The notes: generated by a model not told the origin, from the letters alone. Shown: positions 30,637 through 39,881, numbered from the stretch's first letter. The stretch: DNA of 64,000 bases from CALBPI01 sp942491885 (GCA_942491885.1 CALOCQ010000008.1:806001-870000); one strand, 5' to 3'. Made by a program: numbers and translations.

Positions 30637-32148
30637 ATGGCACAGGGTTTTCTGAGCGGATTGATCTGGGGCGGCGTTGTCAGTGTGATTGGCGCAGGTG
30701 TTGTATCGGTGATTGCGCAAAGCCCTGCGACTCCAGATGTCGTGGCCTCGGCGCCCGAAGCGTCCCAAGCTCCGACATCGGGTGACCCCAGCACTGCCGA
30801 TGCCGTAACCGACGCGGATCTGGTCCGCGACGGAGAAGCGCCAAAAGGCGAAAGCCCTGAAGCAGATGATGTGACAGCTGCGTTTGTGGCCGGGTCTGAC
30901 ACGCCGACGGTGCCGCAAACGGGTGGCGCAGAAGGGCTGGTTGGCCCGGTCGCGGGACTAGCAACGGGCGGTCTTGACGTTCTTGACGCAGCGCCGGTTT
31001 TGCCAGGCCCGCAGGCCAGCTTGCCCTCCGCACCGCAGGTTGAGAGGACCTTGTCAATCTCCACCGAACCTGCGCAGCCGCCTGCTCCGGTTGTGCCTGA
31101 GACCGAGGGCGCTTTTTCAGCGCCGGATCGGGCGCCGGAGATCGGAGAAGATCCGGTGCAACCTGTTGCGCCAACGGAGGCTACGGAAGCGGCACAGGAC
31201 AATGAGGCAAACGAGGCCGCCGATGCAGCCGCGGAAACGCCAATTGCCCTGCCCGAGGAGCCATCGTCACCTGCGCCCCCCTCCGCCCCGGAAACGCCGC
31301 AAGAGGCTGCTATTGCGGCGCTGCCGTCGGCGCTTGACCCGTCACCGCAGACTGGCGATGGCCCGACAATCGGGCGCAGGGCGACCTCTCTGTTGGACCG
31401 GTCTGCCGATGGGGCCACCGGCCTTGGGTCAGAGGCGTCTGCCACGTTCGATACACCTCCGATCGAGGCCTTTGCCGTGCCATTTGAGAATACCGATGAC
31501 AACCCGTTGATGGCGATTGTCCTGATCGATGACGGCGTCGATCTGACAGGTGGCCCTGTGGGGTTGGCGGCGTTGAACAGCTTTCCCTATCCGCTCAGTT
31601 TTGCGGTCGATGCCAGTTTGCCGGACGCGGCATCCCGGATCGCGGACTACCGGGAGCAAGGGTTTGAAGTCATGCTGCTTTTGGATCTGCCGCAGGGGGC
31701 GCTCGCGACCGATGTCGAAGTCACCCTGGCGTCGGTTTTGGCGGACAACCCGGAAGTTGTGGCCATCATGGAAGGCGTGGGCAACGGGGTGCAGGGCAGC
31801 CGCGAGGCAAGTGACCAGATCACCGAAGCCCTCAGGGCCTCGGGCCACGGATTGGTGCTGCAATCCAAGGGGCTGAACACTGCACAGAAGCTGGCGCTGC
31901 GCGAAGGTGTTCCCACGGGCCTCGTTTTCCGCGACTTCGACAGCGCCGGACAGGGCCCCACGGTCATTCGCCGTTTTCTCGATCAGGCTGCCTTTCGCGC
32001 AGACCAGGAAGGGGGGGTAATCATGGTTGGACGGGTGCGATCCGATACAATTTCTGCGTTGCTGCTTTGGGGTTTGCAGGACCGGGCACAACGGGTCGCG
32101 TTAGCACCGATCTCTTCGGTGTTGCGCGCGCTTTCTACGGGGCCGTAA
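30637..32148 (+). CDS. Divergent polysaccharide deacetylase family protein (YibQ/DUF610)
   Basis: 503 residues, intact. An N-terminal membrane helix (LIWGGVVSVIGAGVVSVIA) is followed by about 230 residues rich in Pro, Ala, Glu and Thr, probably an unstructured periplasmic or wall-spanning linker. A divergent polysaccharide deacetylase domain follows (about 285-503: MAIVLIDDGVDLTGGPVG, PYPLSFAVDASLPDAASRIA, LQSKGLNTAQK). Most such domains lack the metal-binding residues of true deacetylases, so a carbohydrate-binding or envelope role is as likely as catalysis. Its place between trpE and trpG is common in Rhodobacterales. Confidence 0.85.
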   Translation: MAQGFLSGLIWGGVVSVIGAGVVSVIAQSPATPDVVASAPEASQAPTSGDPSTADAVTDADLVRDGEAPKGESPEADDVTAAFVAGSDTPTVPQTGGAEGLVGPVAGLATGGLDVLDAAPVLPGPQASLPSAPQVERTLSISTEPAQPPAPVVPETEGAFSAPDRAPEIGEDPVQPVAPTEATEAAQDNEANEAADAAAETPIALPEEPSSPAPPSAPETPQEAAIAALPSALDPSPQTGDGPTIGRRATSLLDRSADGATGLGSEASATFDTPPIEAFAVPFENTDDNPLMAIVLIDDGVDLTGGPVGLAALNSFPYPLSFAVDASLPDAASRIADYREQGFEVMLLLDLPQGALATDVEVTLASVLADNPEVVAIMEGVGNGVQGSREASDQITEALRASGHGLVLQSKGLNTAQKLALREGVPTGLVFRDFDSAGQGPTVIRRFLDQAAFRADQEGGVIMVGRVRSDTISALLLWGLQDRAQRVALAPISSVLRALSTGP

Positions 32149-32464
32149 GGGTGCAGGCAAAGCGCCGCGCGACGGACCGGCGATGCGACAAGCGCCGCCC
32201 TGATATCAGTTTCGACCGGCATACGAGGGCTGCGCATCGCTCGAACACCATCAACCGCCAAGCACAGGGCACACTCTCCAACCGCCAAGGCAACAGACGC
32301 GGCCTTGCCGGGAACACTCATTCTGTCGGTTTCGCGACAGGCAAGGGGGCACCAAGGTTAAATAAAGGTGCCGTGTTCGCCTCTTCTCTGTTCCAGAAAA
32401 TCCCGGGGAGCGCGAGGGGCTGGCCCCTCGTTCCTGCCGTCTGCAAAACAGACCGGCCAGCAGA
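32149..32464. other. Intergenic region between convergent genes; repeat only
   Basis: This 316-bp stretch lies between the deacetylase and trpE. Apart from the repeat copy at 32381 I see no supported gene. A minus-strand frame starting near 32321 begins MSVPGKAASVALAV, like a signal peptide, but it continues antisense into the deacetylase. Confidence 0.5.
32381..32435. repeat. Dispersed Rhodobacterales intergenic repeat, copy 4
   Basis: On the minus strand CGAGGGG-CCAG-CCCCTCG (7-bp arms) is followed by CGCTCCCCGGGATTTTCTGG and AACAGAGAAG. It lies downstream of the trpE stop and may end that transcript. Confidence 0.55.
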
Positions 32465-33973
32465 TTACCGGTTTCCACCGCCAAAGCGCGCGGCATCTTC
32501 GGCGGCGCGTCGGATCGCGCCGGACTTGTGGACCGTTTCCATGAACTCAGCCTCGGGATCGCTGTCATAAACAACGCCGCCGCCTGCCTGAATATAAAGC
32601 TTTTGATCCTGAACCACGGCGGTGCGCAGGGCAATGCACATGTCCATGTCACCGCCTGCGCTGAAATACCCGACACCGCCGCCATAGACGCCACGTTTTT
32701 CCGGTTCCAGTTCGTCGATGATCTCCATCGCGCGGACCTTTGGGGCACCGGATACGGTGCCAGCAGGCATGCCGGCAAAGAATGCATCGAGCGCATCCTT
32801 GCCTTCGGCCAACTCGCCCACAACGTTGGACACGATGTGCATCACGTGTGAATACCGCTCGACAATGAATTCCTCTGTCGGGCGCACTGTACCTATCTTG
32901 GCCACACGGCCCACATCGTTTCGGCCCAGATCCAGCAGCATCAGATGCTCGGCCAGTTCCTTTTCATCCGCCAGCAATTCGGCTTCTAGGGCCCGGTCTT
33001 CCTCCGGGGTTGCACCGCGCTTGCGTGTGCCCGCAATTGGCCGGATCGTCACCTCGGTGCCAAAGACACGGACGAGGATTTCGGGGCTGGCCCCGATGAC
33101 CTGAAAGCCGCCGAAATTAAAGTAGAACATGAACGGCGACGGGTTTGTACGGCGCAGCGAACGGTAAAGTGCGAAGGGCGGGTATGGGAACTCCATGGTC
33201 CATCTTTGCGACGGAACAACCTGAAAGATGTCACCGGCCTTGATGTAGTCGCGGGCTTTCTCGACCGCGGCCAGATAGGCGGATTTGGAAAAATTGGACA
33301 CCGGTTCAGACAAAGCGACGGCATCACCCAGATCGCGGGTTTCCGATGGCATGGCCCGTTCCAGGTCACGGACCGCATCCATCACCCGCTCCGCGGCTTG
33401 GGCATAGGCGGCGCGGGCCGATTGGCCGTCGCTGATCCAGGCCGGAGACACAACCGTGACTTCGCCTTTGACACCGTCCAGAACCGCAATGACGGAGGGG
33501 CGCAACATCAACGCGTCGGGCAATCCCAAGGGATCGGGGTTCACATCCGGCAGATGTTCGACCAGGCGCACCGTGTCATAGCCAAGATAGCCAAAAAGCC
33601 CGGCCGCCGCCTGTGGCAGATCATCGGGCAGATCAATCCGGCTTTCGGCGATCAGATCGCGCAGCACATCCAGCGGGTTGCCCTGAACATCTACGAATGC
33701 ATCTGCGTCATAGCGGGCGGTCCGGTTGATGGCAGAGCTTTCGCCATGACAGCGCCAGACCAGATCCGGTTTCATGCCAATGATGGAATAGCGTCCGCGC
33801 ACCTCGCCGCCGGTAACGGATTCCAGGACAAACGCGTCCTTTTGGGCTCCGGTAAGCTTGAGCATGAGCGACACGGGCGTGTCGAGATCCGCCGCCAGAC
33901 GTGTATAGACGATCTGGCTTTTGCCCGCTGCATAGGCTGCGGCAAAGGCTTCATATTCAGGGGTGAGTGCCAT
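32465..33973 (-). CDS. trpE: Anthranilate synthase component I
   Basis: 502 residues, intact. It converts chorismate to anthranilate, using ammonia from TrpG. The N-terminal domain holds the feedback site region (LDTPVSLMLKL, near the LLES-type motif). The C-terminal chorismate-binding domain contains FQVVPSQRW, IAGTRKRGATPEEDRALE, HLMLLDLGRNDVGRV and the GTVSGAPKVRAMEIIDELEP and GGGVVYDSDPEAEFMET blocks. The start overlaps the ppiD stop (TGATG), so trpE is read with ppiD. No leader-peptide attenuator is possible in that arrangement. Confidence 0.97.
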   Translation of the reverse strand: MALTPEYEAFAAAYAAGKSQIVYTRLAADLDTPVSLMLKLTGAQKDAFVLESVTGGEVRGRYSIIGMKPDLVWRCHGESSAINRTARYDADAFVDVQGNPLDVLRDLIAESRIDLPDDLPQAAAGLFGYLGYDTVRLVEHLPDVNPDPLGLPDALMLRPSVIAVLDGVKGEVTVVSPAWISDGQSARAAYAQAAERVMDAVRDLERAMPSETRDLGDAVALSEPVSNFSKSAYLAAVEKARDYIKAGDIFQVVPSQRWTMEFPYPPFALYRSLRRTNPSPFMFYFNFGGFQVIGASPEILVRVFGTEVTIRPIAGTRKRGATPEEDRALEAELLADEKELAEHLMLLDLGRNDVGRVAKIGTVRPTEEFIVERYSHVMHIVSNVVGELAEGKDALDAFFAGMPAGTVSGAPKVRAMEIIDELEPEKRGVYGGGVGYFSAGGDMDMCIALRTAVVQDQKLYIQAGGGVVYDSDPEAEFMETVHKSGAIRRAAEDAARFGGGNR

Positions 33974-35817
33974 CAGGGAAAGTTCACATGCACCGCGTCC
34001 AGTGCCTGCTGGTTGATTTGCGGCCCGGCGCGCAGCACCACATCTTCGCCAAAGAGGTTGAACAACTCGGACGCAAGGACCTGACCCATTTCGGCACTGA
34101 GGGCGGTTGTTTCGGCCTGCGCGTCCTCAGAGTCGCCAATCGGTGTGATGCCATCAAGGCGCACGATCAGGATCGACCCAAAGCTTGGAATGATGCGGAC
34201 GTCCCCCGGCTCCATTTCAAAAACTTCCGTCATGAAGGCGGGCGGGGTGCCCTGTACAAAGGCGCTGCGATCCAGACCGGCTTCGTTAATGGCGTCCAAC
34301 GCCTGGTCTGAGAAACTCTCGCCTGCTTGCAGGGCAGGCAACATCGCCTCTGCCTGAGCGGTCAACTGGATTTCCGTTTGCTCGGCTTCGTAATTGGCCT
34401 CAACATTTAGGCGAACCTCTTCAAAGGGGGCAGGCCGCGGAAGCAGGATCTCTTCGAGGCGCATCGCAAAGATGCCACCATCGGCAAGCGTAATCATCTG
34501 TGGGAAGTCATCCAAGGTCAGCGCGGTCGCCGCGTCGCGGAAATCGTCATATGCAGCAATCCCATCGCCAAGTGCGGGGAACCAATCGATCGATCCCAAT
34601 CGCATAGCCGTTTCGGTATCCAGGTCCTCAAGGGTCGCACCACCGGCGAGCATGTTGTCAAATTCTTCGGCCAGTACGGCAACCTGACGGCGTGCCGCGT
34701 CCGTGGCCAGGTCCACCCGGATCGCCTCGCGGGCGTCTTCGAATGTTGTTGTCTGCGCGGGCAGCACAGCGTTCACGCGGAACAGGGCCGGGCCAATGGA
34801 AGAGGGCAGGGGGCCGACAACATCTCCGACCTGAGCCGCAAAAACGGCCTCACCCGCGGCGTCCAGTTCAAGGCGCGAGACATCGCCAAGGTCAATGTCG
34901 CTGAGCGCAAGGCCGCGGTCCTGCACAAGGGCCTCGTAGGTTGTGCCACCGACCTCAAGCTGGGCGGCCGCGCGTTCGGCCTCTGCTTCGTCCAGGTATA
35001 CCAGACGTTCGACCAGACGACGCTCAGGCTGATTGTATTGATCTGCGCGTGCATCAAATTCGGCACGCAGATCGGCTTCATCCACTTCAATCGTATCGAC
35101 CAGGTCGTCGGGCAGCAGAACGGCGTAGGTGATCCGCTTGGTTTCGGGCAACTCATAGTCGCCAAGGTTGGCTTCGTAAAAGCTGCGCAGCGTCTCATCG
35201 GACGCAGGTTGCAATGGCGCGTCCAGATCGCTTACCCCAAGGCGCGTCCAGGTGAAATCCCGGGTCTCCCCCAGAAAGGACACCAGCGTTCGGGCATAGG
35301 TGTCCGGCATGCGGGTTCCGGACATGATGGCCCCTTGCAGGAGTGAGCGCGACACCTCTTCGCGCAGTTGGGTTTCAAACTCGGCTTCGCTGGTGCCCGC
35401 CTGCTCCAGTGCGAAAGCATAGGCATCACGATCAAAGCCGCCGTCGACCCCCCGAAAAGCCGGAATATTCAGGATCTCGTCGCGCAGGTTCTCATCGCCG
35501 ATGCTCAGACCCATCTGCTCGGTTTCGTGATCCAGCGCGCGCGCCCGGACGATGCGCGCCAGAACGGCCCGGTCAAGACCCATGGCCTGCGCCTGCGCAA
35601 AACTCAGTTGGCTGCCTGTCTGTGCGCTGACCGCCTGAATTTCCTGGCTGAGCGTGCGGGCATAATCGTCAATGTCGATATACTTGTCGCCGACCTGTCC
35701 GATGGTCCTGACTGTGCCGGTCAGGCTGGTCGCCCCAAAGCCGCCCAGACCGAGGACAAGCAGGCCCATCAGGATCCAGACTGCGGTTTTCGACAGGTTG
35801 TTCTTGCCCTTGGCCAT
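33973..35817 (-). CDS. ppiD: Peptidyl-prolyl cis-trans isomerase, PpiD/SurA type
   Basis: 614 residues. One N-terminal membrane helix (TAVWILMGLLVLGLGGFGA) anchors a periplasmic chaperone. The SurA N-terminal-like domain spans about 30-200, and the parvulin-like PPIase region about 265-360 (ERRLVERLVYLDEAEAE, GLALSDIDLGDVSR, VGDVVGPLPSSIGPALFRV). It helps fold proteins leaving the Sec translocon. It is intact, with a normal size for the family, and is coupled to trpE by overlap. This neighbour pair recurs in Rhodobacterales. Confidence 0.87.
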   Translation of the reverse strand: MAKGKNNLSKTAVWILMGLLVLGLGGFGATSLTGTVRTIGQVGDKYIDIDDYARTLSQEIQAVSAQTGSQLSFAQAQAMGLDRAVLARIVRARALDHETEQMGLSIGDENLRDEILNIPAFRGVDGGFDRDAYAFALEQAGTSEAEFETQLREEVSRSLLQGAIMSGTRMPDTYARTLVSFLGETRDFTWTRLGVSDLDAPLQPASDETLRSFYEANLGDYELPETKRITYAVLLPDDLVDTIEVDEADLRAEFDARADQYNQPERRLVERLVYLDEAEAERAAAQLEVGGTTYEALVQDRGLALSDIDLGDVSRLELDAAGEAVFAAQVGDVVGPLPSSIGPALFRVNAVLPAQTTTFEDAREAIRVDLATDAARRQVAVLAEEFDNMLAGGATLEDLDTETAMRLGSIDWFPALGDGIAAYDDFRDAATALTLDDFPQMITLADGGIFAMRLEEILLPRPAPFEEVRLNVEANYEAEQTEIQLTAQAEAMLPALQAGESFSDQALDAINEAGLDRSAFVQGTPPAFMTEVFEMEPGDVRIIPSFGSILIVRLDGITPIGDSEDAQAETTALSAEMGQVLASELFNLFGEDVVLRAGPQINQQALDAVHVNFP

Positions 35818-35894
35818 CGTGCCCTCACTTGGGATTTTTTGCGCGTTTCACGCTGTCTATCTGGGGGCTGGCCTGCGGGCAAGAGCGGTTTGGT

Positions 35895-37070
35895 TCACAG
35901 ATCGACGAGGGCAAGTCTTGCATAGAGTTCCGCGATACCCGGCGCGTCGAGATTGGCAAAGGCGATGCGCAACTGTGTGGCCCCTTCGGGTGCGTCTTCA
36001 GGCCAGAACATGGTACCCGGCAGGCACAAAACGCCCGCCTCGCGCACCAGAAGCGGCGCGAGCTCAGCTGAGGACATCTCAAACGGGTGCTGCATGTAAG
36101 CAAAGTAGGCGCCAAGCCCCAGAAGCTTCCATCCCCGGCCCGCCAATACACCAAAACCGTCCGAGATCGCCTGACGTCGTACCAAGATTTCAGCCCGTTC
36201 CCCTGCCACCCACTGCCCGAGGTTCTCAAGCCCCCAGAGTGCGGCATGCTGGCCAATCTGACCGGGGCATATCGCGACGGTATCGAGGAATTTTTCCGCT
36301 TCGGCCAACCTTGGGGCAGAGGCTACCATTGCGCCAACGCGGTGCCCTGTCAGCCGATACGCTTTGGAGAACGAATAAAGATGGACAAAGGTGTCTGCCC
36401 AGCCCGCTTGTTGAAAAAGTGCATGCGGGGGACCGCTGCGGCTGTCGAAATCGCGATACGTCTCGTCCACGATCAATGTAATCCCATGCGTGCGCGCGAG
36501 GTCATAAAACGCCAGCACAAGATCAGCCGGATACTCGACACCTGCCGGATTGTTCGGTGACACAAGGGCAATGGCGCGGGTGCGGTCCGTGATCAGGGCG
36601 CGGGCGTGTTCCGCGCTGGGCAACATGTCGTCCCCGACGGGCAAGGCGACTGCGCGCACACCTGCCATGTCCAACCACATTTTGTGATTGAAGTACCAGG
36701 GCGTCGGCAGAATGACCTCGTCGGCCTGATCGCACAGGGTCGCTATGGTTGCAGCGAAGGCCTGGTTGCATCCCGAGGTGATCGCAACATGCGTGGCACT
36801 GGTTGTAGCGTCGTAGTGGGCATTGATTTTCGCGCTCAAACCCGCGCGCAGGTCTGCATTGCCCAGAACCGGCCCATAAAGATGCGCGTCGTCTCGGGTA
36901 AGAACCGCATCCGCCATCGCTTGCCGCAACGGCTGCGGCGGTGGGTCAACCGGGGCGGCCTGGCTGACATTGATGAGCGGGCGGTCCTTGGCAAATGTCA
37001 CGCCCTCCAACCAGCGCCGTGCTTCCATCACAGGCGGTGCAAAAGTTGCGGCAGTACGGGTCAGTGTCAT
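35895..37070 (-). CDS. PLP-dependent aminotransferase, class I/II
   Basis: 391 residues, intact. Landmarks of fold type I are ITSGCNQAFAATI (phosphate-binding turn), LPTPWYFNHKMWLDMAG, LVSPNNPAGVEYPADLV (Asn of the cofactor site), IVDETYRDFD (Asp to the pyridine nitrogen) and YSFSKAYRLTGHRVG (Schiff-base Lys). The substrate cannot be set. It shares the strand and context of gpt and the LysE exporter, which gives no clear pathway. Confidence 0.88.
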   Translation of the reverse strand: MTLTRTAATFAPPVMEARRWLEGVTFAKDRPLINVSQAAPVDPPPQPLRQAMADAVLTRDDAHLYGPVLGNADLRAGLSAKINAHYDATTSATHVAITSGCNQAFAATIATLCDQADEVILPTPWYFNHKMWLDMAGVRAVALPVGDDMLPSAEHARALITDRTRAIALVSPNNPAGVEYPADLVLAFYDLARTHGITLIVDETYRDFDSRSGPPHALFQQAGWADTFVHLYSFSKAYRLTGHRVGAMVASAPRLAEAEKFLDTVAICPGQIGQHAALWGLENLGQWVAGERAEILVRRQAISDGFGVLAGRGWKLLGLGAYFAYMQHPFEMSSAELAPLLVREAGVLCLPGTMFWPEDAPEGATQLRIAFANLDAPGIAELYARLALVDL

Positions 37071-37098
37071 GGTGCGGTTCCGGTGGCCAGTATGGGAG

Positions 37099-37129
37099 CC
37101 TCCGGCGGGGATTTTTTAGAACAGAGAAG
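37099..37129. repeat. Dispersed Rhodobacterales intergenic repeat, copy 5
   Basis: CCTCCGGCGGGGATTTTTTA is followed by GAACAGAGAAG. It matches the copy at 16986 over about 24 bases with one or two differences. It lies in the 125-bp gap between gpt and the aminotransferase. Confidence 0.55.
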
Positions 37130-37146
37130 CGACCTGACTGACATTT

Positions 37147-37180
37147 CTTCCGGCTCCAAATATCCTCGCCAAAGGCAAGA
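37147..37180. repeat. Dispersed Rhodobacterales intergenic repeat, copy 6 (inverted, diverged)
   Basis: On the minus strand CTTTGGCGAGGATATTTGGA is followed by GCCGGAAG. The layout GGCGaGGATATTT-GGa is like the other copies but in opposite orientation to copy 5. The pair could form a long imperfect hairpin. Confidence 0.4.
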
Positions 37181-37195
37181 AAACTCTTTTGGCAC

Positions 37196-37714
37196 TCAAT
37201 CTGTGCCGCGATACGGTTCGACATATTGCAAGGCCATGTCCCAAGGGAAAAAGATCCAGGTGTCTTGGCTCACGCCGGTGATGAACGTGTCGACCTGAGG
37301 CTCACCCGAGGGTTTGGCGTAGACCGTGGCAAAGTGGGCCTTTGGATAAAGGCTTCGGACAAGTTCAAGTGTTTTGCCACTGTCCACCAGATCATCGACG
37401 ATCAGGATGCCCGCGCCGTCGCGCATCATCTCGGCATCGGGGGCTTTGAGAACCTCCGCATCCCGTCGCTGGTCCGCTTTGCCGCCGCCCGAGTGATAGG
37501 ATTTGACGCTGATGGTATCCACGGTCCGGATATCCAGTTCGCGCGCGACGATCATGGCCGGAGCCATGCCGCCTCGGGTGATGGCGACGACGGCGCGCCA
37601 CCCCCCATCATCCGGACCTTTTCCGTCCAGACGCCAGGCCAGCGCGCGGCTGTCACGGTGCATTTGATCCCAACTGACGTGGAACCCCTTTTCGTGCGGG
37701 AGGCGGTCTGCCAT
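37196..37714 (-). CDS. gpt: Xanthine phosphoribosyltransferase
   Basis: 172 residues. The PRPP-binding motif ILIVDDLVDSGKTLELVR (about residues 105-122) and the VVAITRGGMAPAMIVARELD block match the Gpt type of E. coli. It salvages xanthine and guanine to nucleotides and is peripheral at the membrane in E. coli. The stop is preceded by the family's QYVEPYRGTD-like end. It lies 2 bp from the LysE-type gene, so the two are probably co-transcribed. Confidence 0.92.
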   Translation of the reverse strand: MADRLPHEKGFHVSWDQMHRDSRALAWRLDGKGPDDGGWRAVVAITRGGMAPAMIVARELDIRTVDTISVKSYHSGGGKADQRRDAEVLKAPDAEMMRDGAGILIVDDLVDSGKTLELVRSLYPKAHFATVYAKPSGEPQVDTFITGVSQDTWIFFPWDMALQYVEPYRGTD

Positions 37715-37716
37715 GA

Positions 37717-38325
37717 TTATTTCTCCAAGATCAGGCGCAGGCCAAGTGCGCCCAGAAGCGTCGCGGCAATGCGGTCAAAAAGGGGTTTTAGGCTGATATA
37801 GCCGCGTCGCACTTGCGGAGTGCTTAGCACGACGGCAAGGCCGGTATAAAAGATCAACTCAAGCAACCAGTGGTTTGCAATGATGAGGGCAATATCAGTG
37901 ACTGCAAGCCCTTGCGGAAACACGACAACGATGACCGCCGCGGCAAACAGCATCGATTTGGGATTGCCGAAGTTCAACAGCATCCCCGACAGGATCGCGC
38001 GGCCTTTCGGCGCAGGGGCTTTGCCCAAGGGGCTACGCGCATTGCGCCACGTGTGAACGGCAATCCAGATCAAATAAAGCGCCCCGCCCATCTTGAGCGC
38101 GGTGTAAGTCCACGGAAAAAGCGCAAATACGGCCTCAAGTCCCAAGAGTGCCGCCAAGGTCCAAAGTGCGGCCGCCGTACCCAGACCGATTCCTGTTGCG
38201 ATGCCTGCGGCCCGCCCGCCTGTTACAGTGGCGCGGGTGATGAACAGCATTGCCGCTCCGGGCGACAAGAGGGCGGCCAGAAGCACGGTGTTGAACGCCA
38301 GCAGATCACCGAGCGTCAGCGTCAT
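37717..38325 (-). CDS. LysE/RhtB-family amino acid exporter
   Basis: 202 residues with about six membrane helices. The N-terminal LLAALLSPGAAMLFITRATV and TGIGLGTAAALWTLAALLGL, and the central FGNPKSMLFAAAVIVVVFPQG, are the family signature (SPGPxxL and NPKxxLF-type motifs). The substrate is unknown; homoserine, threonine or other small amino acids are typical. The gap is 3 bp to fabI upstream and 2 bp to gpt downstream, consistent with one operon fabI-LysE-gpt. Confidence 0.88.
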   Translation of the reverse strand: MTLTLGDLLAFNTVLLAALLSPGAAMLFITRATVTGGRAAGIATGIGLGTAAALWTLAALLGLEAVFALFPWTYTALKMGGALYLIWIAVHTWRNARSPLGKAPAPKGRAILSGMLLNFGNPKSMLFAAAVIVVVFPQGLAVTDIALIIANHWLLELIFYTGLAVVLSTPQVRRGYISLKPLFDRIAATLLGALGLRLILEK

Positions 38326-38328
38326 CGC

Positions 38329-39135
38329 TCAGCCCTTCGAGATGTCTGGCGCGTCAACCGCCTTCATGCCCACAACGTGATACCCAGCGTCGACATGCAG
38401 GTTTTCGCCGGTGGTGCCGGAACCCAGATCACTGAGCAGGTAAAGAGCGGTCTTGCCGACCTCTTCAATTGTCACATTGCGGCGCAGCGGAGAGTTGTAT
38501 TCATTCCATTTCATGATGTAGCGGAAATCGCCGATGCCAGAGGCGGCCAGCGTTTTGATCGGCCCGGCGCTGATCGCGTTGACGCGCACGTTGTCCTTGC
38601 CCAGGTCTTCGGCCAGATACTTGACCGACGCCTCCAGTGCGGCTTTGGCGACGCCCATGACATTGTAATGCGGCATGACCTGTTCCGCGCCGTAATAGGT
38701 GAGCGTGACAGCACTGCCACCGTTCTTCATCATCTTTTCCGCCCGCTGCATCACGGCAGTGAAGGAATAGACCGAGATGTCCATTGTGAGGTTGAAATTG
38801 CCCCGCGTTGTGTCCACGTAGCGGCCGCGCAACTCGTTCTTGTCGGAAAACCCGATCGCGTGCACGAGGAAATCAAGGCTGTCCCACTGTTCCTTGAGCC
38901 CATCGAAAAGGGCGTCAATTGATGCCTCGTCGCCGACATCGCAAGGCAGAACCATGTCACTGCCCAATTGTGCCGCCAGTGGACTTACACGTTTCTTGAG
39001 TGCTTCACCCTGATAGGAAAAGGCCAGATCTGCACCCGCATCACGCAAGGTTTTTGCGATGCCCCATGCGATCGACTTGTCATTGGCGAGGCCCATGATC
39101 AAACCTCTCTTGCCTGCCATCAGATCGTTCGCCAT
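38329..39135 (-). CDS. fabI: Enoyl-[acyl-carrier-protein] reductase (NADH)
   Basis: 268 residues. It is a short-chain dehydrogenase with the FabI variant of the cofactor loop, GLANDKSIAWGIAKTL (about residues 15-30). The active-site Tyr-x6-Lys region reads TLTYYGAEQVMPHYNVMGVAKAALE when its two halves are joined, and NAISAGPIKTLAASGI forms the substrate loop. It carries out the last reduction of fatty-acid elongation and is the triclosan/isoniazid-class target. Divergent from pdxH. Confidence 0.96.
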   Translation of the reverse strand: MANDLMAGKRGLIMGLANDKSIAWGIAKTLRDAGADLAFSYQGEALKKRVSPLAAQLGSDMVLPCDVGDEASIDALFDGLKEQWDSLDFLVHAIGFSDKNELRGRYVDTTRGNFNLTMDISVYSFTAVMQRAEKMMKNGGSAVTLTYYGAEQVMPHYNVMGVAKAALEASVKYLAEDLGKDNVRVNAISAGPIKTLAASGIGDFRYIMKWNEYNSPLRRNVTIEEVGKTALYLLSDLGSGTTGENLHVDAGYHVVGMKAVDAPDISKG

Positions 39136-39273
39136 GTTACCGCCTCATCCCGTTCGCGTTCCTGACGCACAGCTTTAGGCCATAGGCTTGTGCGCATCAA
39201 GAGAGCGAAGAGTGGTTGAAGCGCTGCCACGCAGAGCGCTAGCTCGATCTGTGGCTCGAATGGTAGACGAGCA

Positions 39274-39881
39274 ATGACAGATCGTTATGGCTAAGTTCTC
39301 GGGCGATGACCCGTTCGAGATTGCGCGCAGTTGGCTAAGCGAGGCCGGAAGGTACGGAGGCGAATGATCCAAATGCGATCGCGTTGAGCACGGTCGACGC
39401 GGATGGCTTGCCCAACGTCCGCATGGTGTTGTTGAAGGAGATCGAGGACGACGCCTTTGTATTTTATACCAATTACACCAGCGCCAAGGCTGCGGAGCTG
39501 GATCATGCGCAAAAGGCGGCTTTTGTCATGCACTGGAAGTCGCTCCGACGCCAGGTCCGCGTGCGTGGGTTGGTTGAGCGAGAAGACGGCCCGAAAGCGG
39601 ATGCGTATTATGCGTCGCGCTCATTGCAATCGCGCATCGGGGCCTGGGCGTCAGACCAAAGCGCACCGCTGGACAGTCGTGCCAGCCTGATGGCCAAGGT
39701 GGCTAAAGTGACAGCGCAGAAAGGCGTTAACCCGGAACGCCCACCGTTTTGGGGGGGGTACAGGATCAAGCCGCTGGAAATAGAGTTTTGGTCAGACGGG
39801 GCATTCCGATTGCATGATCGGTTCCGCTGGACCCGTGACAATTCTGCCGCGCCATGGCTGGTTTCACGTTTGCATCCATGA
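39274..39881 (+). CDS. pdxH: Pyridoxamine 5'-phosphate oxidase (N-terminal frameshifts)
   Basis: About 202 residues once repaired. From 39384 the frame is intact: LSTVDADGLPNVRMVLLKEI, FVFYTNYTSAKAAELD, FVMHWKSLRRQVRVRG, SRSLQSRIGAWASDQSAPL, and the end FRWTRDNSAAPWLVSRLHP, all PdxH hallmarks for FMN and PLP binding. The first 35 codons (ATG at 39274, then SGDDPFEIARSWLSEA) are in other frames, with breaks near 39287 and 39350. It makes pyridoxal phosphate from the 5'-phosphates of pyridoxine or pyridoxamine. Confidence 0.93.

Noticed and set aside
31983..32321. Minus-strand frame starting MSVPGKAASVALAV, like an exported small protein
   Set aside because: It continues antisense through the end of the intact deacetylase gene, and its body has no recognisable domain.
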